From: Streptomyces sp. Je 1-369
GTDB taxonomy: Bacteria > Actinomycetota > Actinomycetes > Streptomycetales > Streptomycetaceae
Assembly (NCBI RefSeq): GCF_026810505.1
Contig: NZ_CP101750.1
Location: 2,261,448 to 2,325,447 of the forward strand
Direction: 5' to 3'
Length of the DNA stretch: 64,000 bases
Shown in pieces: positions 30,345 through 36,818 of this stretch (position 1 is the stretch's first letter; each line of letters begins with the position of its first letter). The position numbers and the translations under genes are program-made. The notes under the pieces are model-generated. The model had not been told where the DNA came from and did no database searches. It saw only the letters and a program-made list of their open reading frames with translations.

Positions 30345-30608
30345 ATGATGCGTACAGGCAGTGAACCGGTGACCGCACGCAGTCCCCTGCGGATGCGTCT
30401 TTGGTTCAGCGTATGGGGCCTGGCCTGGGCCGTCTTCGGCACCGTGGCCTTCGCGCTCGCGGACCGGCCGGGGTGGGCGGCGGTGTGCGGCGCGCTGGTG
30501 GTCGTGATCGCCGTCGACATGGCGTGGGTCGTACACCGGATGCGACAGGGCTCGCACTACCAGCCGGGCAGGAGCGTACCCCCGTACGAACCGCCGAACG
30601 CCCGGTAG
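30345..30608 (+). CDS. DUF6343 small membrane protein
   Basis: An 87-residue protein. It begins MMRTGSEPVTARSPLRMRLW, which I recall as the conserved start of DUF6343. Two membrane segments follow, WFSVWGLAWAVFGTVAFALA and WAAVCGALVVVIAVDMAWVV. The C-terminal tail RMRQGSHYQPGRSVPPYEP is hydrophilic and proline-rich. The second ATG (30348) may serve as start. Translation may be limited by the hairpin over its ribosome-binding site. Function unknown; the family appears specific to Streptomyces and relatives. Confidence 0.75.
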   Translation: MMRTGSEPVTARSPLRMRLWFSVWGLAWAVFGTVAFALADRPGWAAVCGALVVVIAVDMAWVVHRMRQGSHYQPGRSVPPYEPPNAR

Positions 30609-30651
30609 CCACCGGACGCCCACAACAGTGCGCGCCTGCCCCTCTACGCCT

Positions 30652-31017
30652 CTACTCCTCGTCGAAGCGGGCCGCCGCCACGTACTCCGGCTGCGGGTCG
30701 AGGGCGGCCGCGAGCCGGAAGTGGCGCCGCGCCTGCTCGGGCCGCGCACCGCGTTCGTAGGTGCGGGCCAGCGCGAAGTGCGCGAACGCGTTGTCCGGCT
30801 CGCGCTCCAGGACGGTGCTGAACTCCAGCTCGGCGGCGCGCAGTTGTGCGGTGGCGAAGAAGGCGCGGGCCCGCAGCAGACGGGCTGCCGTGTTCTCGGG
30901 GTGGGCGGCGATGACGGTGTCGAGCAACTTCACCGCGCCGCGCGGATCCCGGGCGGCGAGAAGCTGCTCGGCCGCTCGGAAATCGATGACATGGGTCTCC
31001 GGAGTGATGTCGGGCAC
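30652..31017 (-). CDS. Tetratricopeptide repeat protein
   Basis: A 121-residue protein formed of about three TPR units: AAEQLLAARDPRGAVKLLDT, AARLLRARAFFATAQLRAAE and AFAHFALARTYERGARPEQA. It ends PQPEYVAAARFDEE. GTG 31017 is preferred, because GGAAGGAG lies 6 bases upstream, over an ATG at 31059. There is no signal peptide. Small cytosolic TPR proteins of this kind serve as interaction modules. It follows coaE on the same strand after 125 bases of repetitive GC-rich sequence (cgcgcgtgaa and ccctacg units, 31078-31160). Confidence 0.88.
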   Translation of the reverse strand: MPDITPETHVIDFRAAEQLLAARDPRGAVKLLDTVIAAHPENTAARLLRARAFFATAQLRAAELEFSTVLEREPDNAFAHFALARTYERGARPEQARRHFRLAAALDPQPEYVAAARFDEE

Positions 31018-31142
31018 GCCGGGCTCCTTCCCTCGCTCCCCCGCCTCAACGCCCGCCACACCCCGGCCTATTCCGCCCGCGCGTGAACTCGTGCCCCACG
31101 CGCGCGTGAACCCGCGCCCTACGGGTGCCCTACGCGCGCACC

Positions 31143-31742
31143 CTACGGGCGTGCCCTGCGCTCCAGGTCTGCCCAGACCTCGCCGACCCGCTCCGGGAGG
31201 CCTTCCAGGGGGCCGTCGTTGTCGACGACGATGTCCGCGATCTCCAGGCGCTTCTCGCGGGTGGCCTGCGCGGCCATCCGCGCGCGGGCGTCCTCCTCGC
31301 TCATGCCGCGCAGCCGCACCAGGCGGTCCATCTGCGTCTCGGGGCTCGCGTCGACGACGATCACGAGGTCGTAGAGCGGCGCGAGGCCGTTCTCGGTGAG
31401 GAGGGGCACGTCGTGGACGACGACGGCGTCGTCGGACGCGGCCTGTTCGAGCTCGGCGGAGCGGGCGCCCACCAGGGGGTGCACGATCGCGTTGAGGGCG
31501 GCCAGCTGCTCGGCGTCCGCGAAGACGACCGCGCCCAGCTTCGGCCGGTCCAGCGAGCCGTCCGGGGCGAGGACATCCGTCCCGAAGGCCTCAACGACGG
31601 CCGCGAGACCGGGCGTTCCGGGCTCCACGACTTCCCTCGCGATCTTGTCCGCGTCGATCAGCACCGCTCCGGACGCGACGAGCAGCCGCGACACCTCACT
31701 CTTGCCGGCACCGATGCCGCCGGTCAGGCCAACTTTCAGCAT
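31143..31742 (-). CDS. coaE: Dephospho-CoA kinase
   Basis: A 199-residue enzyme that catalyses the last step of coenzyme A synthesis, phosphorylating the 3'-hydroxyl of dephospho-CoA. The P-loop is [14 protein letters not shown] (residues 5-18), followed by [15 protein letters not shown] with the catalytic Asp of the DAD motif. [20 protein letters not shown] and [20 protein letters not shown] form the lid and CoA-binding part. The length equals that of stand-alone CoaE. Starts at ATG 31742. It is close to the PAC2 gene (24 bases), and the two may share a transcript. Confidence 0.95.
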   Translation of the reverse strand: MLKVGLTGGIGAGKSEVSRLLVASGAVLIDADKIAREVVEPGTPGLAAVVEAFGTDVLAPDGSLDRPKLGAVVFADAEQLAALNAIVHPLVGARSAELEQAASDDAVVVHDVPLLTENGLAPLYDLVIVVDASPETQMDRLVRLRGMSEEDARARMAAQATREKRLEIADIVVDNDGPLEGLPERVGEVWADLERRARP

Positions 31743-31765
31743 GCCGGGAAGCTTAGAGCCTGGCG

Positions 31766-32704
31766 TTACGCGTCGCCCTCGCGCTCGGCGAGGAAGCGTT
31801 CGAAGTCACGGCCGATCTCGTCCGCCGACGGGATGTCCAGCGGCTCGGCGAGCATGTTGCCCCGCTCCTGCGCGCCCGCCGCAGCGTCGTACTGGTGCTC
31901 CAGCCCCTGAACGAGCGCGACGAGTTCCTCGTCGCCCTCCTGGATCTGCCGGTCGATCTCGGTCTGCGTCCGGTGCGCCTCGGTGCGCAGTCCGTGGGCG
32001 ACGGTGGGCAGCACCAGGCCGGTCGCGGCCGTGATGGCCTCGAGGACCGTGAGGGCCGCGTCGGGGTACGCGGAGCGCGCGATGTAGTGCGGCACGTGCG
32101 CGGCGACGCCCAGCACGTCGTGGCCCGCCTCCAGGAGGCGGTACTCCACGAGGGATGCCGCGCTGCCCGGCACCTGCGCCTCGTCGAAGGGGCTGCGGTG
32201 CCCCGGCACGAGGTCGGTGCGGTTGCCGTGCGGCGTGAGACCCACGGGGCGCGTGTGCGGTACGCCCATGGGGATGCCGTGGAAGTTCACGGAGAGCCGC
32301 ACACCGAGCCGCTCAACGATCTGCTGGACGGCCGCCGCGAACCGCTCCCACTCGACGTCGGGCTCGGGCCCGGAGAGCAGCAGGAAGGGCGCGCCGGTGG
32401 CGTCCTGGACGAGGCGGACGTCGAGCGTCGGCACCTCGTAGTCACTCCAGCGGTCGCGCCGGAAGGTGAGCAGCGGGCGGCGGGCGCGGTAGTCCACGAG
32501 CCGGTCGTGGTCGAACGTGGCCACCACCTGCCCGGGGAGGCCGTCCGTGAGCCGCTCGACGATCTGGTCGCCGGTTTCGCCCGCGTCGATGTATCCGTCG
32601 AAGTGGTAGAGCATGACAAGTCCGGCCGACTCCTGGGCGAGCGCCATGTCGACGACGGCGAGGCCCTTCGGCTCCCATGCGTACAAACCCTGCGGATCAA
32701 GCAC
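31766..32704 (-). CDS. PAC2 family protein
   Basis: A 312-residue protein matching the PAC2 (proteasome-assembly-chaperone-like) family: [20 protein letters not shown] near the start, [40 protein letters not shown], and [20 protein letters not shown]. Helical segments near the end include [15 protein letters not shown]. It starts at GTG with GGAGGAG about 8 bases upstream. Actinobacteria have a 20S proteasome, and PAC2 proteins are commonly encoded in them, but a role in proteasome assembly has not been shown for this group to my knowledge. Confidence 0.9.
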   Translation of the reverse strand: MLDPQGLYAWEPKGLAVVDMALAQESAGLVMLYHFDGYIDAGETGDQIVERLTDGLPGQVVATFDHDRLVDYRARRPLLTFRRDRWSDYEVPTLDVRLVQDATGAPFLLLSGPEPDVEWERFAAAVQQIVERLGVRLSVNFHGIPMGVPHTRPVGLTPHGNRTDLVPGHRSPFDEAQVPGSAASLVEYRLLEAGHDVLGVAAHVPHYIARSAYPDAALTVLEAITAATGLVLPTVAHGLRTEAHRTQTEIDRQIQEGDEELVALVQGLEHQYDAAAGAQERGNMLAEPLDIPSADEIGRDFERFLAEREGDA

Positions 32705-32720
32705 TGTGACCGCTCCTCCT

Positions 32721-32742
32721 CGTGTTCGTAGTGGAGAACACG
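32721..32742. promoter_or_regulatory. Inverted repeat CGTGTTC-N8-GAACACG before the PAC2 gene
   Basis: Perfect seven-base arms with an 8-base spacer, 17 bases upstream of the PAC2 GTG. It could be an operator or an mRNA leader stem next to the ribosome-binding site. Confidence 0.45.
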
Positions 32743-32817
32743 CGCAGCGTCACGGGCATTCCCGGCCGTCCTTGCGGAGCCACGGAGTTGGAGAGCTGAT
32801 CCTCGCTGGTCCATACC

Positions 32818-32847
32818 TTGACGCGGACATGCTCCCGCTTCTACGTT
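32818..32847 (+). promoter_or_regulatory. Candidate promoter of the beta-helix gene
   Basis: TTGACG (32818-32823) and TACGTT (32842-32847) with an 18-base spacer, about 100 bases upstream of the start codon. Downstream there are two cgagaac copies (32872-32878, 32893-32899) of unknown meaning. Confidence 0.4.
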
Positions 32848-32947
32848 CATAGGCGCATCCAGTGTTCATGTACGAGAACGACTGACAACGTGCGAGAACA
32901 CATCCACGAACCCACTCCGGACCACGCCGACGGGAAGGCCACCCCCC

Positions 32948-33919
32948 ATGCGCACCCGACGCCCCCTGCTCACCGCCCTGTTCGCCACGACAGCCGCCAC
33001 CGGCGTGCTGGCCACACCCTCGTTCGCGAGCACGTCACCCCTGTCGGCCCGGACCATCGAGGTCTCCACGGCCGCCGAACTGAAGGCGGCGCTCGGCGAC
33101 GTCTCCCCCGGCGACACGATCCACCTCGCCGACGGAACGTACTCCGGGAACTTCAAGACCTCCGTGGCGGCGAACACCAACGCCCGCATCACACTGACCG
33201 GTTCATCGAAGGCGGTGCTCAAGGCGGGCGGCGGCTACGGCCTCCATCTGAACGGCGCCGCGTACTGGACCGTAAAGGGCGTCACCGTCACCGGCGGCCA
33301 GAAGGGCATCATGATCGACTCCGCGCGCGGCGTCGTCGTGGACAGCGTCACCGTCCACGGCCTCGACATGGAGGGTGTCCACTTCCGCAAGTCGAGCAGC
33401 GACGGCGTGATCAGGAACTCGCGGATCTTCGACACCGGGAACGACGATCGCGGCATGGGAGAGGGCGTCTACGTAGGCACGGCCAACACGCTCTCCGACA
33501 AGAGCGACCGTGTGCAGATCCTCGGCAACACGATCGGCCCGGACGTGGGCGGCGAGGCGGTCGACCTCAAGGAGGGCACCACGGGCGGCAAGGTCTCGGG
33601 CAACACGTTCGACGGCAGGGGCCTGACCGGCAACCACTACGACGACTCGTGGATCGACGTGAAGGGCAACAACTACGTCATCGAGAACAACACGGGCAAG
33701 AACACGACGAACAACGGCTACGAAACCCACTCCCAGCAGTCCGGCTGGGGCTGCGGCACGGTCTTCCGCGGCAACAGGTCCACCCTGACGGGCGCGACGG
33801 GCGACAAGCAGCTGGCGATCAACGTGACGAACTACAGCGGCAGCTGCAAGACGACGGTCTACGCGAGCAACACGGTGACGGGCGGCAAGGGCCTGACGAA
33901 CATTACGGTGACGCCGTAG
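32948..33919 (+). CDS. Secreted right-handed beta-helix protein
   Basis: A 323-residue exported protein. The signal peptide covers about residues 1-28 (LLTALFATTAATGVLATPSF). Strand repeats follow in the pattern of pectate-lyase-like beta-helices: GDTIHLADGTYSGNF, WTVKGVTVTGGQKGIMIDSA, GVIRNSRIFDTG, VQILGNTIGPDVGGEAVDLK, YVIENNTGKNTTNNGYETHS. The two cysteines (WGCGT and GSCKT) may form a disulfide. Similar Streptomyces proteins are annotated as polysaccharide-degrading or right-handed parallel beta-helix proteins; no catalytic residues can be fixed here. It stands alone behind the PAC2 gene, divergent from it. Confidence 0.85.
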   Translation: MRTRRPLLTALFATTAATGVLATPSFASTSPLSARTIEVSTAAELKAALGDVSPGDTIHLADGTYSGNFKTSVAANTNARITLTGSSKAVLKAGGGYGLHLNGAAYWTVKGVTVTGGQKGIMIDSARGVVVDSVTVHGLDMEGVHFRKSSSDGVIRNSRIFDTGNDDRGMGEGVYVGTANTLSDKSDRVQILGNTIGPDVGGEAVDLKEGTTGGKVSGNTFDGRGLTGNHYDDSWIDVKGNNYVIENNTGKNTTNNGYETHSQQSGWGCGTVFRGNRSTLTGATGDKQLAINVTNYSGSCKTTVYASNTVTGGKGLTNITVTP

Positions 33920-33947
33920 GAGCGGGTCCCGAAGGGACAAGCTTCCA

Positions 33948-33978
33948 GGGGCGCGGGGAACTGCGCGCCCAGCCCCCA
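33948..33978. repeat. Dispersed Streptomyces intergenic repeat
   Basis: The stretch aggggcgcggggaactgcgcg followed by cccagccc resembles a short repeat that I recall as very common after genes in Streptomyces. A partial copy occurs at 42722-42740 and a weaker one near 48502. Confidence 0.6.
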
Positions 33979-34035
33979 CCGATCCCGCACCCGATCCCGA
34001 TCCCGATCCCGCCCTCGAACCCGATCCCGCACCCG
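33979..34035. repeat. 6-bp tandem repeat upstream of the rpsA terminator
   Basis: Repeats of gatccc, some interrupted by cacccg or ctcgaac, in the noncoding gap between the beta-helix gene and rpsA. Confidence 0.75.
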
Positions 34036-34079
34036 AAAACAAAGAAACGGGCCCGCACCTCCGAAGAGGTACGGGCCCG
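34036..34079 (-). terminator. Rho-independent terminator of rpsA
   Basis: On the rpsA strand, CGGGCCCGTACCTC pairs with GAGGTGCGGGCCCG around a TTCG loop (stem 34048-34079) and is followed by the T-rich TTTCTTTGTTTTC. It lies 38 bases after the rpsA stop. Confidence 0.92.
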
Positions 34080-34116
34080 CAACGTTCAACTACCGCCTAG
34101 AGAGAGCGACGCGAGG

Positions 34117-35634
34117 TCAGCTCTGACCGCCGGCGAGCTTCTCACGAAGCGCGGCGAGCGCCTCGTCCGAAGCAAGGGCGCCGGAGTTGTCGTCCGACTC
34201 CGAGGAGTACGAACCGCCGCCGCCGCCACCGCCGGTACCGGCGGACGGGGCCGCGCCGGCCGGAGCCGCCGCACCCTCGGCCTCGGCCTGAGCGTCGGCC
34301 TCGCGGGACTTGATGACCTGGGCCTGGTGCTGCTCGAAGCGCGTCTGCGCCTCGGCGTACTGACCCTCCCAAGCCTCGCGCTGGGTCTCGAAGCCCTCGA
34401 GCCAGTCGTTCGTCTCGGGGTCGAAGCCCTCGGGGTAGATGTAGTTGCCCTGGTCGTCGTAGGACGCGGCCATGCCGTACAGGGTCGGGTCGAACTCGAC
34501 GGCCGACGGGTCGGCGCCGAAGGACTCGTTGGCCTGCTTCAGCGACAGCGAGATCCGGCGACGCTCGAGGTCGATGTCGATGACCTTGACGAAGATCTCG
34601 TCGTTGACCTGGACGACCTGCTCCGGGATCTCCACGTGGCGCTCGGCCAGCTCGGAGATGTGGACCAGGCCCTCGATGCCCTCGTCGACGCGCACGAACG
34701 CACCGAAGGGAACGAGCTTGGTGACCTTACCGGGAACGACCTGCCCGATCTGGTGCGTGCGGGCGAACTGCTGCCACGGGTCTTCCTGCGTCGCCTTGAG
34801 CGACAGGGAGACGCGCTCGCGGTCCATGTCCACGTCGAGAACCTCGACGGTGACTTCCTGGCCGACCTCGACAACCTCGGAGGGGTGGTCGATGTGCTTC
34901 CAGGACAGCTCGGACACGTGCACGAGACCGTCGACGCCGCCGAGGTCCACGAACGCACCGAAGTTGACGATCGAGGAAACGACGCCGGAGCGGACCTGGC
35001 CCTTCTGCAGGGTCGTGAGGAAGGTCTGGCGGACCTCGCTCTGGGTCTGCTCGAGCCAGGCACGGCGGGACAGGACCACGTTGTTGCGGTTCTTGTCCAG
35101 CTCGATGATCTTGGCCTCGAGCTCCTTGCCCACGTAAGGCTGGAGGTCGCGGACGCGGCGCATCTCGACGAGGGAGGCCGGCAGGAAGCCACGGAGGCCG
35201 ATGTCGAGGATGAGACCACCCTTGACGACCTCGATGACGGTACCGGTGACGATGCCGTCTTCTTCCTTGATCTTCTCGATCGTGCCCCAGGCACGCTCGT
35301 ACTGAGCGCGCTTCTTGGACAGGATCAGACGGCCTTCCTTGTCCTCCTTCTGGAGAACCAGGGCCTCGATCTCATCACCGACGGCGACGACCTCGTTCGG
35401 GTCGACGTCGTGCTTGATGGAGAGCTCGCGGCTCGGGATGACGCCTTCGGTCTTGTAACCGATGTCGAGCAGGACCTCGTCCCGGTCGACCTTCACGATG
35501 ACGCCGTCGACGATGTCGCCGTCGTTGAAGTACTTGATCGTCTCGTCGATCGCGGCGAGGAAGGCTTCCTCGTTACCGATGTCGTTGACCGCTACCTGCG
35601 GAGTGGTGGCGGTGGTCTCGGTGCTGCTCGTCAT
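34117..35634 (-). CDS. rpsA: 30S ribosomal protein S1
   Basis: A 505-residue protein with four S1 RNA-binding domains (about residues 38-105, 120-190, 210-278, 295-365). Clear repeats are GDIVDGVIVKVDRDEVLLDI, VGKELEAKIIELDKNRNNVV, FGAFVDLGGVDGLVHVSELS and FGAFVRVDEGIEGLVHISEL. The C-terminal tail is acidic and Gly/Ser-rich and ends ALREKLAGGQS, the usual actinobacterial form with fewer S1 domains than in E. coli. It helps recruit mRNA to the 30S subunit. The gene has a strong promoter about 190 bases upstream, a leader with a stable stem and a classical terminator. Confidence 0.98.
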   Translation of the reverse strand: MTSSTETTATTPQVAVNDIGNEEAFLAAIDETIKYFNDGDIVDGVIVKVDRDEVLLDIGYKTEGVIPSRELSIKHDVDPNEVVAVGDEIEALVLQKEDKEGRLILSKKRAQYERAWGTIEKIKEEDGIVTGTVIEVVKGGLILDIGLRGFLPASLVEMRRVRDLQPYVGKELEAKIIELDKNRNNVVLSRRAWLEQTQSEVRQTFLTTLQKGQVRSGVVSSIVNFGAFVDLGGVDGLVHVSELSWKHIDHPSEVVEVGQEVTVEVLDVDMDRERVSLSLKATQEDPWQQFARTHQIGQVVPGKVTKLVPFGAFVRVDEGIEGLVHISELAERHVEIPEQVVQVNDEIFVKVIDIDLERRRISLSLKQANESFGADPSAVEFDPTLYGMAASYDDQGNYIYPEGFDPETNDWLEGFETQREAWEGQYAEAQTRFEQHQAQVIKSREADAQAEAEGAAAPAGAAPSAGTGGGGGGGSYSSESDDNSGALASDEALAALREKLAGGQS

Positions 35635-35732
35635 GTGGGTAAGGGCTCCGGTACGGACATTGAAGTCGTAGGTACTGCAACGCGCCGGAGCCGATTTCGC
35701 TCTGAAGAAGCCGGACAGCCTAGGAAGCGCGA

Positions 35733-35749
35733 CTTCCGCGAAACGGAAG
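35733..35749 (-). other. Stem-loop in the rpsA leader
   Basis: CTTCCG and CGGAAG pair around a five-base loop about 100 bases upstream of the rpsA start. It lies within the long untranslated leader and could take part in S1 autoregulation, which is known in other bacteria. Confidence 0.4.
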
Positions 35750-35833
35750 GCGCCTCGACAACCGAGGGGACATACAACAGACGCGAGCGCAGCCTGCTAT
35801 GTCTGAGGAGCGCAGGCTCGCAGCGCAACTTGT

Positions 35834-35862
35834 AGCATACGGGGGCAGCCGGACAGGGTCAA
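35834..35862 (-). promoter_or_regulatory. rpsA: Promoter of rpsA
   Basis: TTGACC (35857-35862) and TATGCT (35834-35839) with a 17-base spacer, a near-consensus housekeeping promoter. It predicts a transcript start near 35827 and a leader of about 190 bases. Confidence 0.8.
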
Positions 35863-35991
35863 TGCGCGAAGGCGCACACCCGGGGCGGATCGCCTCATAC
35901 CCGGCACAAAACCTGTCGCATGAGGCCACACGGGCCGTACCGCGCCCCCTTCGCGACGAGGTTTCGACGGAAGACACGGAAGAGTACGACG

Positions 35992-36813
35992 ATGGAGCCG
36001 ATCATCCAAGAGTCCGAACTGCCCGAGCCCGAGGCCACCCGGCGTGACGCGAACGTCACGGAGAGCAGCCGAGCCAATCGCGGCTGGTGGGACCGGAATG
36101 CCGACGAGTACCAGATCGAGCACGGCACGTTCCTCGGGGACGACCGCTTCGTGTGGGGTCCCGAAGGGCTCGACGAGGTGGAAGCGGAACTTCTCGGTCC
36201 GCCTGAGGAGCTCAAGGGCAAGGACATCCTGGAGATCGGCGCCGGCGCCGCGCAGTGCTCGCGCTGGCTGGTCTCGCAGGGCGCCAGGCCGGTCGCGCTC
36301 GACCTCTCGCACCGCCAGCTCCAGCACGCGCTGCGGATCGGCGGAAACGTTCCCCTGGTGCAGGCCGACGCGGGGGTGCTCCCCTTCAAGGACGCCTCCT
36401 TCGACCTGGCCTGCTCCGCCTACGGGGCCCTGCCCTTCGTCGCCGACCCCGTGCTCGTCCTCGAAGAGGTACGGCGCGTGCTGCGGCCCGGCGGCCGTTT
36501 CGTCTTCTCCGCGACGCACCCCATCCGCTGGGCGTTCCCGGACGAGCCGGGTCCGGAGGGCCTCTCCGTAGCGGCCTCCTATTTCGACCGCACTCCTTAT
36601 GTCGAGCAGGACGACGACGGCAACGCCGTATATGTGGAGCACCACAGGACGATCGGTGACCGGGTGCGGGACATCGTGGCCGCCGGACTCCGGCTCGTCG
36701 ACATCGTGGAGCCGGAGTGGCCCGCCTGGAACACCCAGGAGTGGGGCGGCTGGTCCCCGCTGCGCGGAAACCTGATCCCGGGGACGGCCATCTACGTGTG
36801 CGTACGAGACTGA
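35992..36813 (+). CDS. Class I SAM-dependent methyltransferase
   Basis: A 273-residue methyltransferase. An N-terminal WWDRNADEYQIEHG segment is followed by SAM motif I DILEIGAGAAQCSRWL (about residues 78-93), motif II PVALDLSHRQLQHA, DAGVLPFKDASFDLACSAYG and the post-motif VRRVLRPGGRFVFSATHPIR. The C-terminus (WPAWNTQEWGGWSPLRGNLI) is distinctive of a small actinobacterial subgroup. ATG 35992 follows GGAAGAG. It begins just past the rpsA promoter, divergent from it, and is followed after only 5 bases by hrpB. The substrate is unknown. Confidence 0.9.
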   Translation: MEPIIQESELPEPEATRRDANVTESSRANRGWWDRNADEYQIEHGTFLGDDRFVWGPEGLDEVEAELLGPPEELKGKDILEIGAGAAQCSRWLVSQGARPVALDLSHRQLQHALRIGGNVPLVQADAGVLPFKDASFDLACSAYGALPFVADPVLVLEEVRRVLRPGGRFVFSATHPIRWAFPDEPGPEGLSVAASYFDRTPYVEQDDDGNAVYVEHHRTIGDRVRDIVAAGLRLVDIVEPEWPAWNTQEWGGWSPLRGNLIPGTAIYVCVRD

Positions 36814-36818
36814 CGTAC

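Noticed and set aside
30335..30364. A nine-codon leader peptide starting at ATG 30335
   Set aside because: Only two bases separate the Shine-Dalgarno core from this ATG and the peptide has no informative sequence.
32721..32742. A LexA (SOS) box
   Set aside because: The arms are in the GTTC-N-GAAC order with 8 bases between, not the GAAC-N4-GTTC order of actinobacterial SOS boxes.
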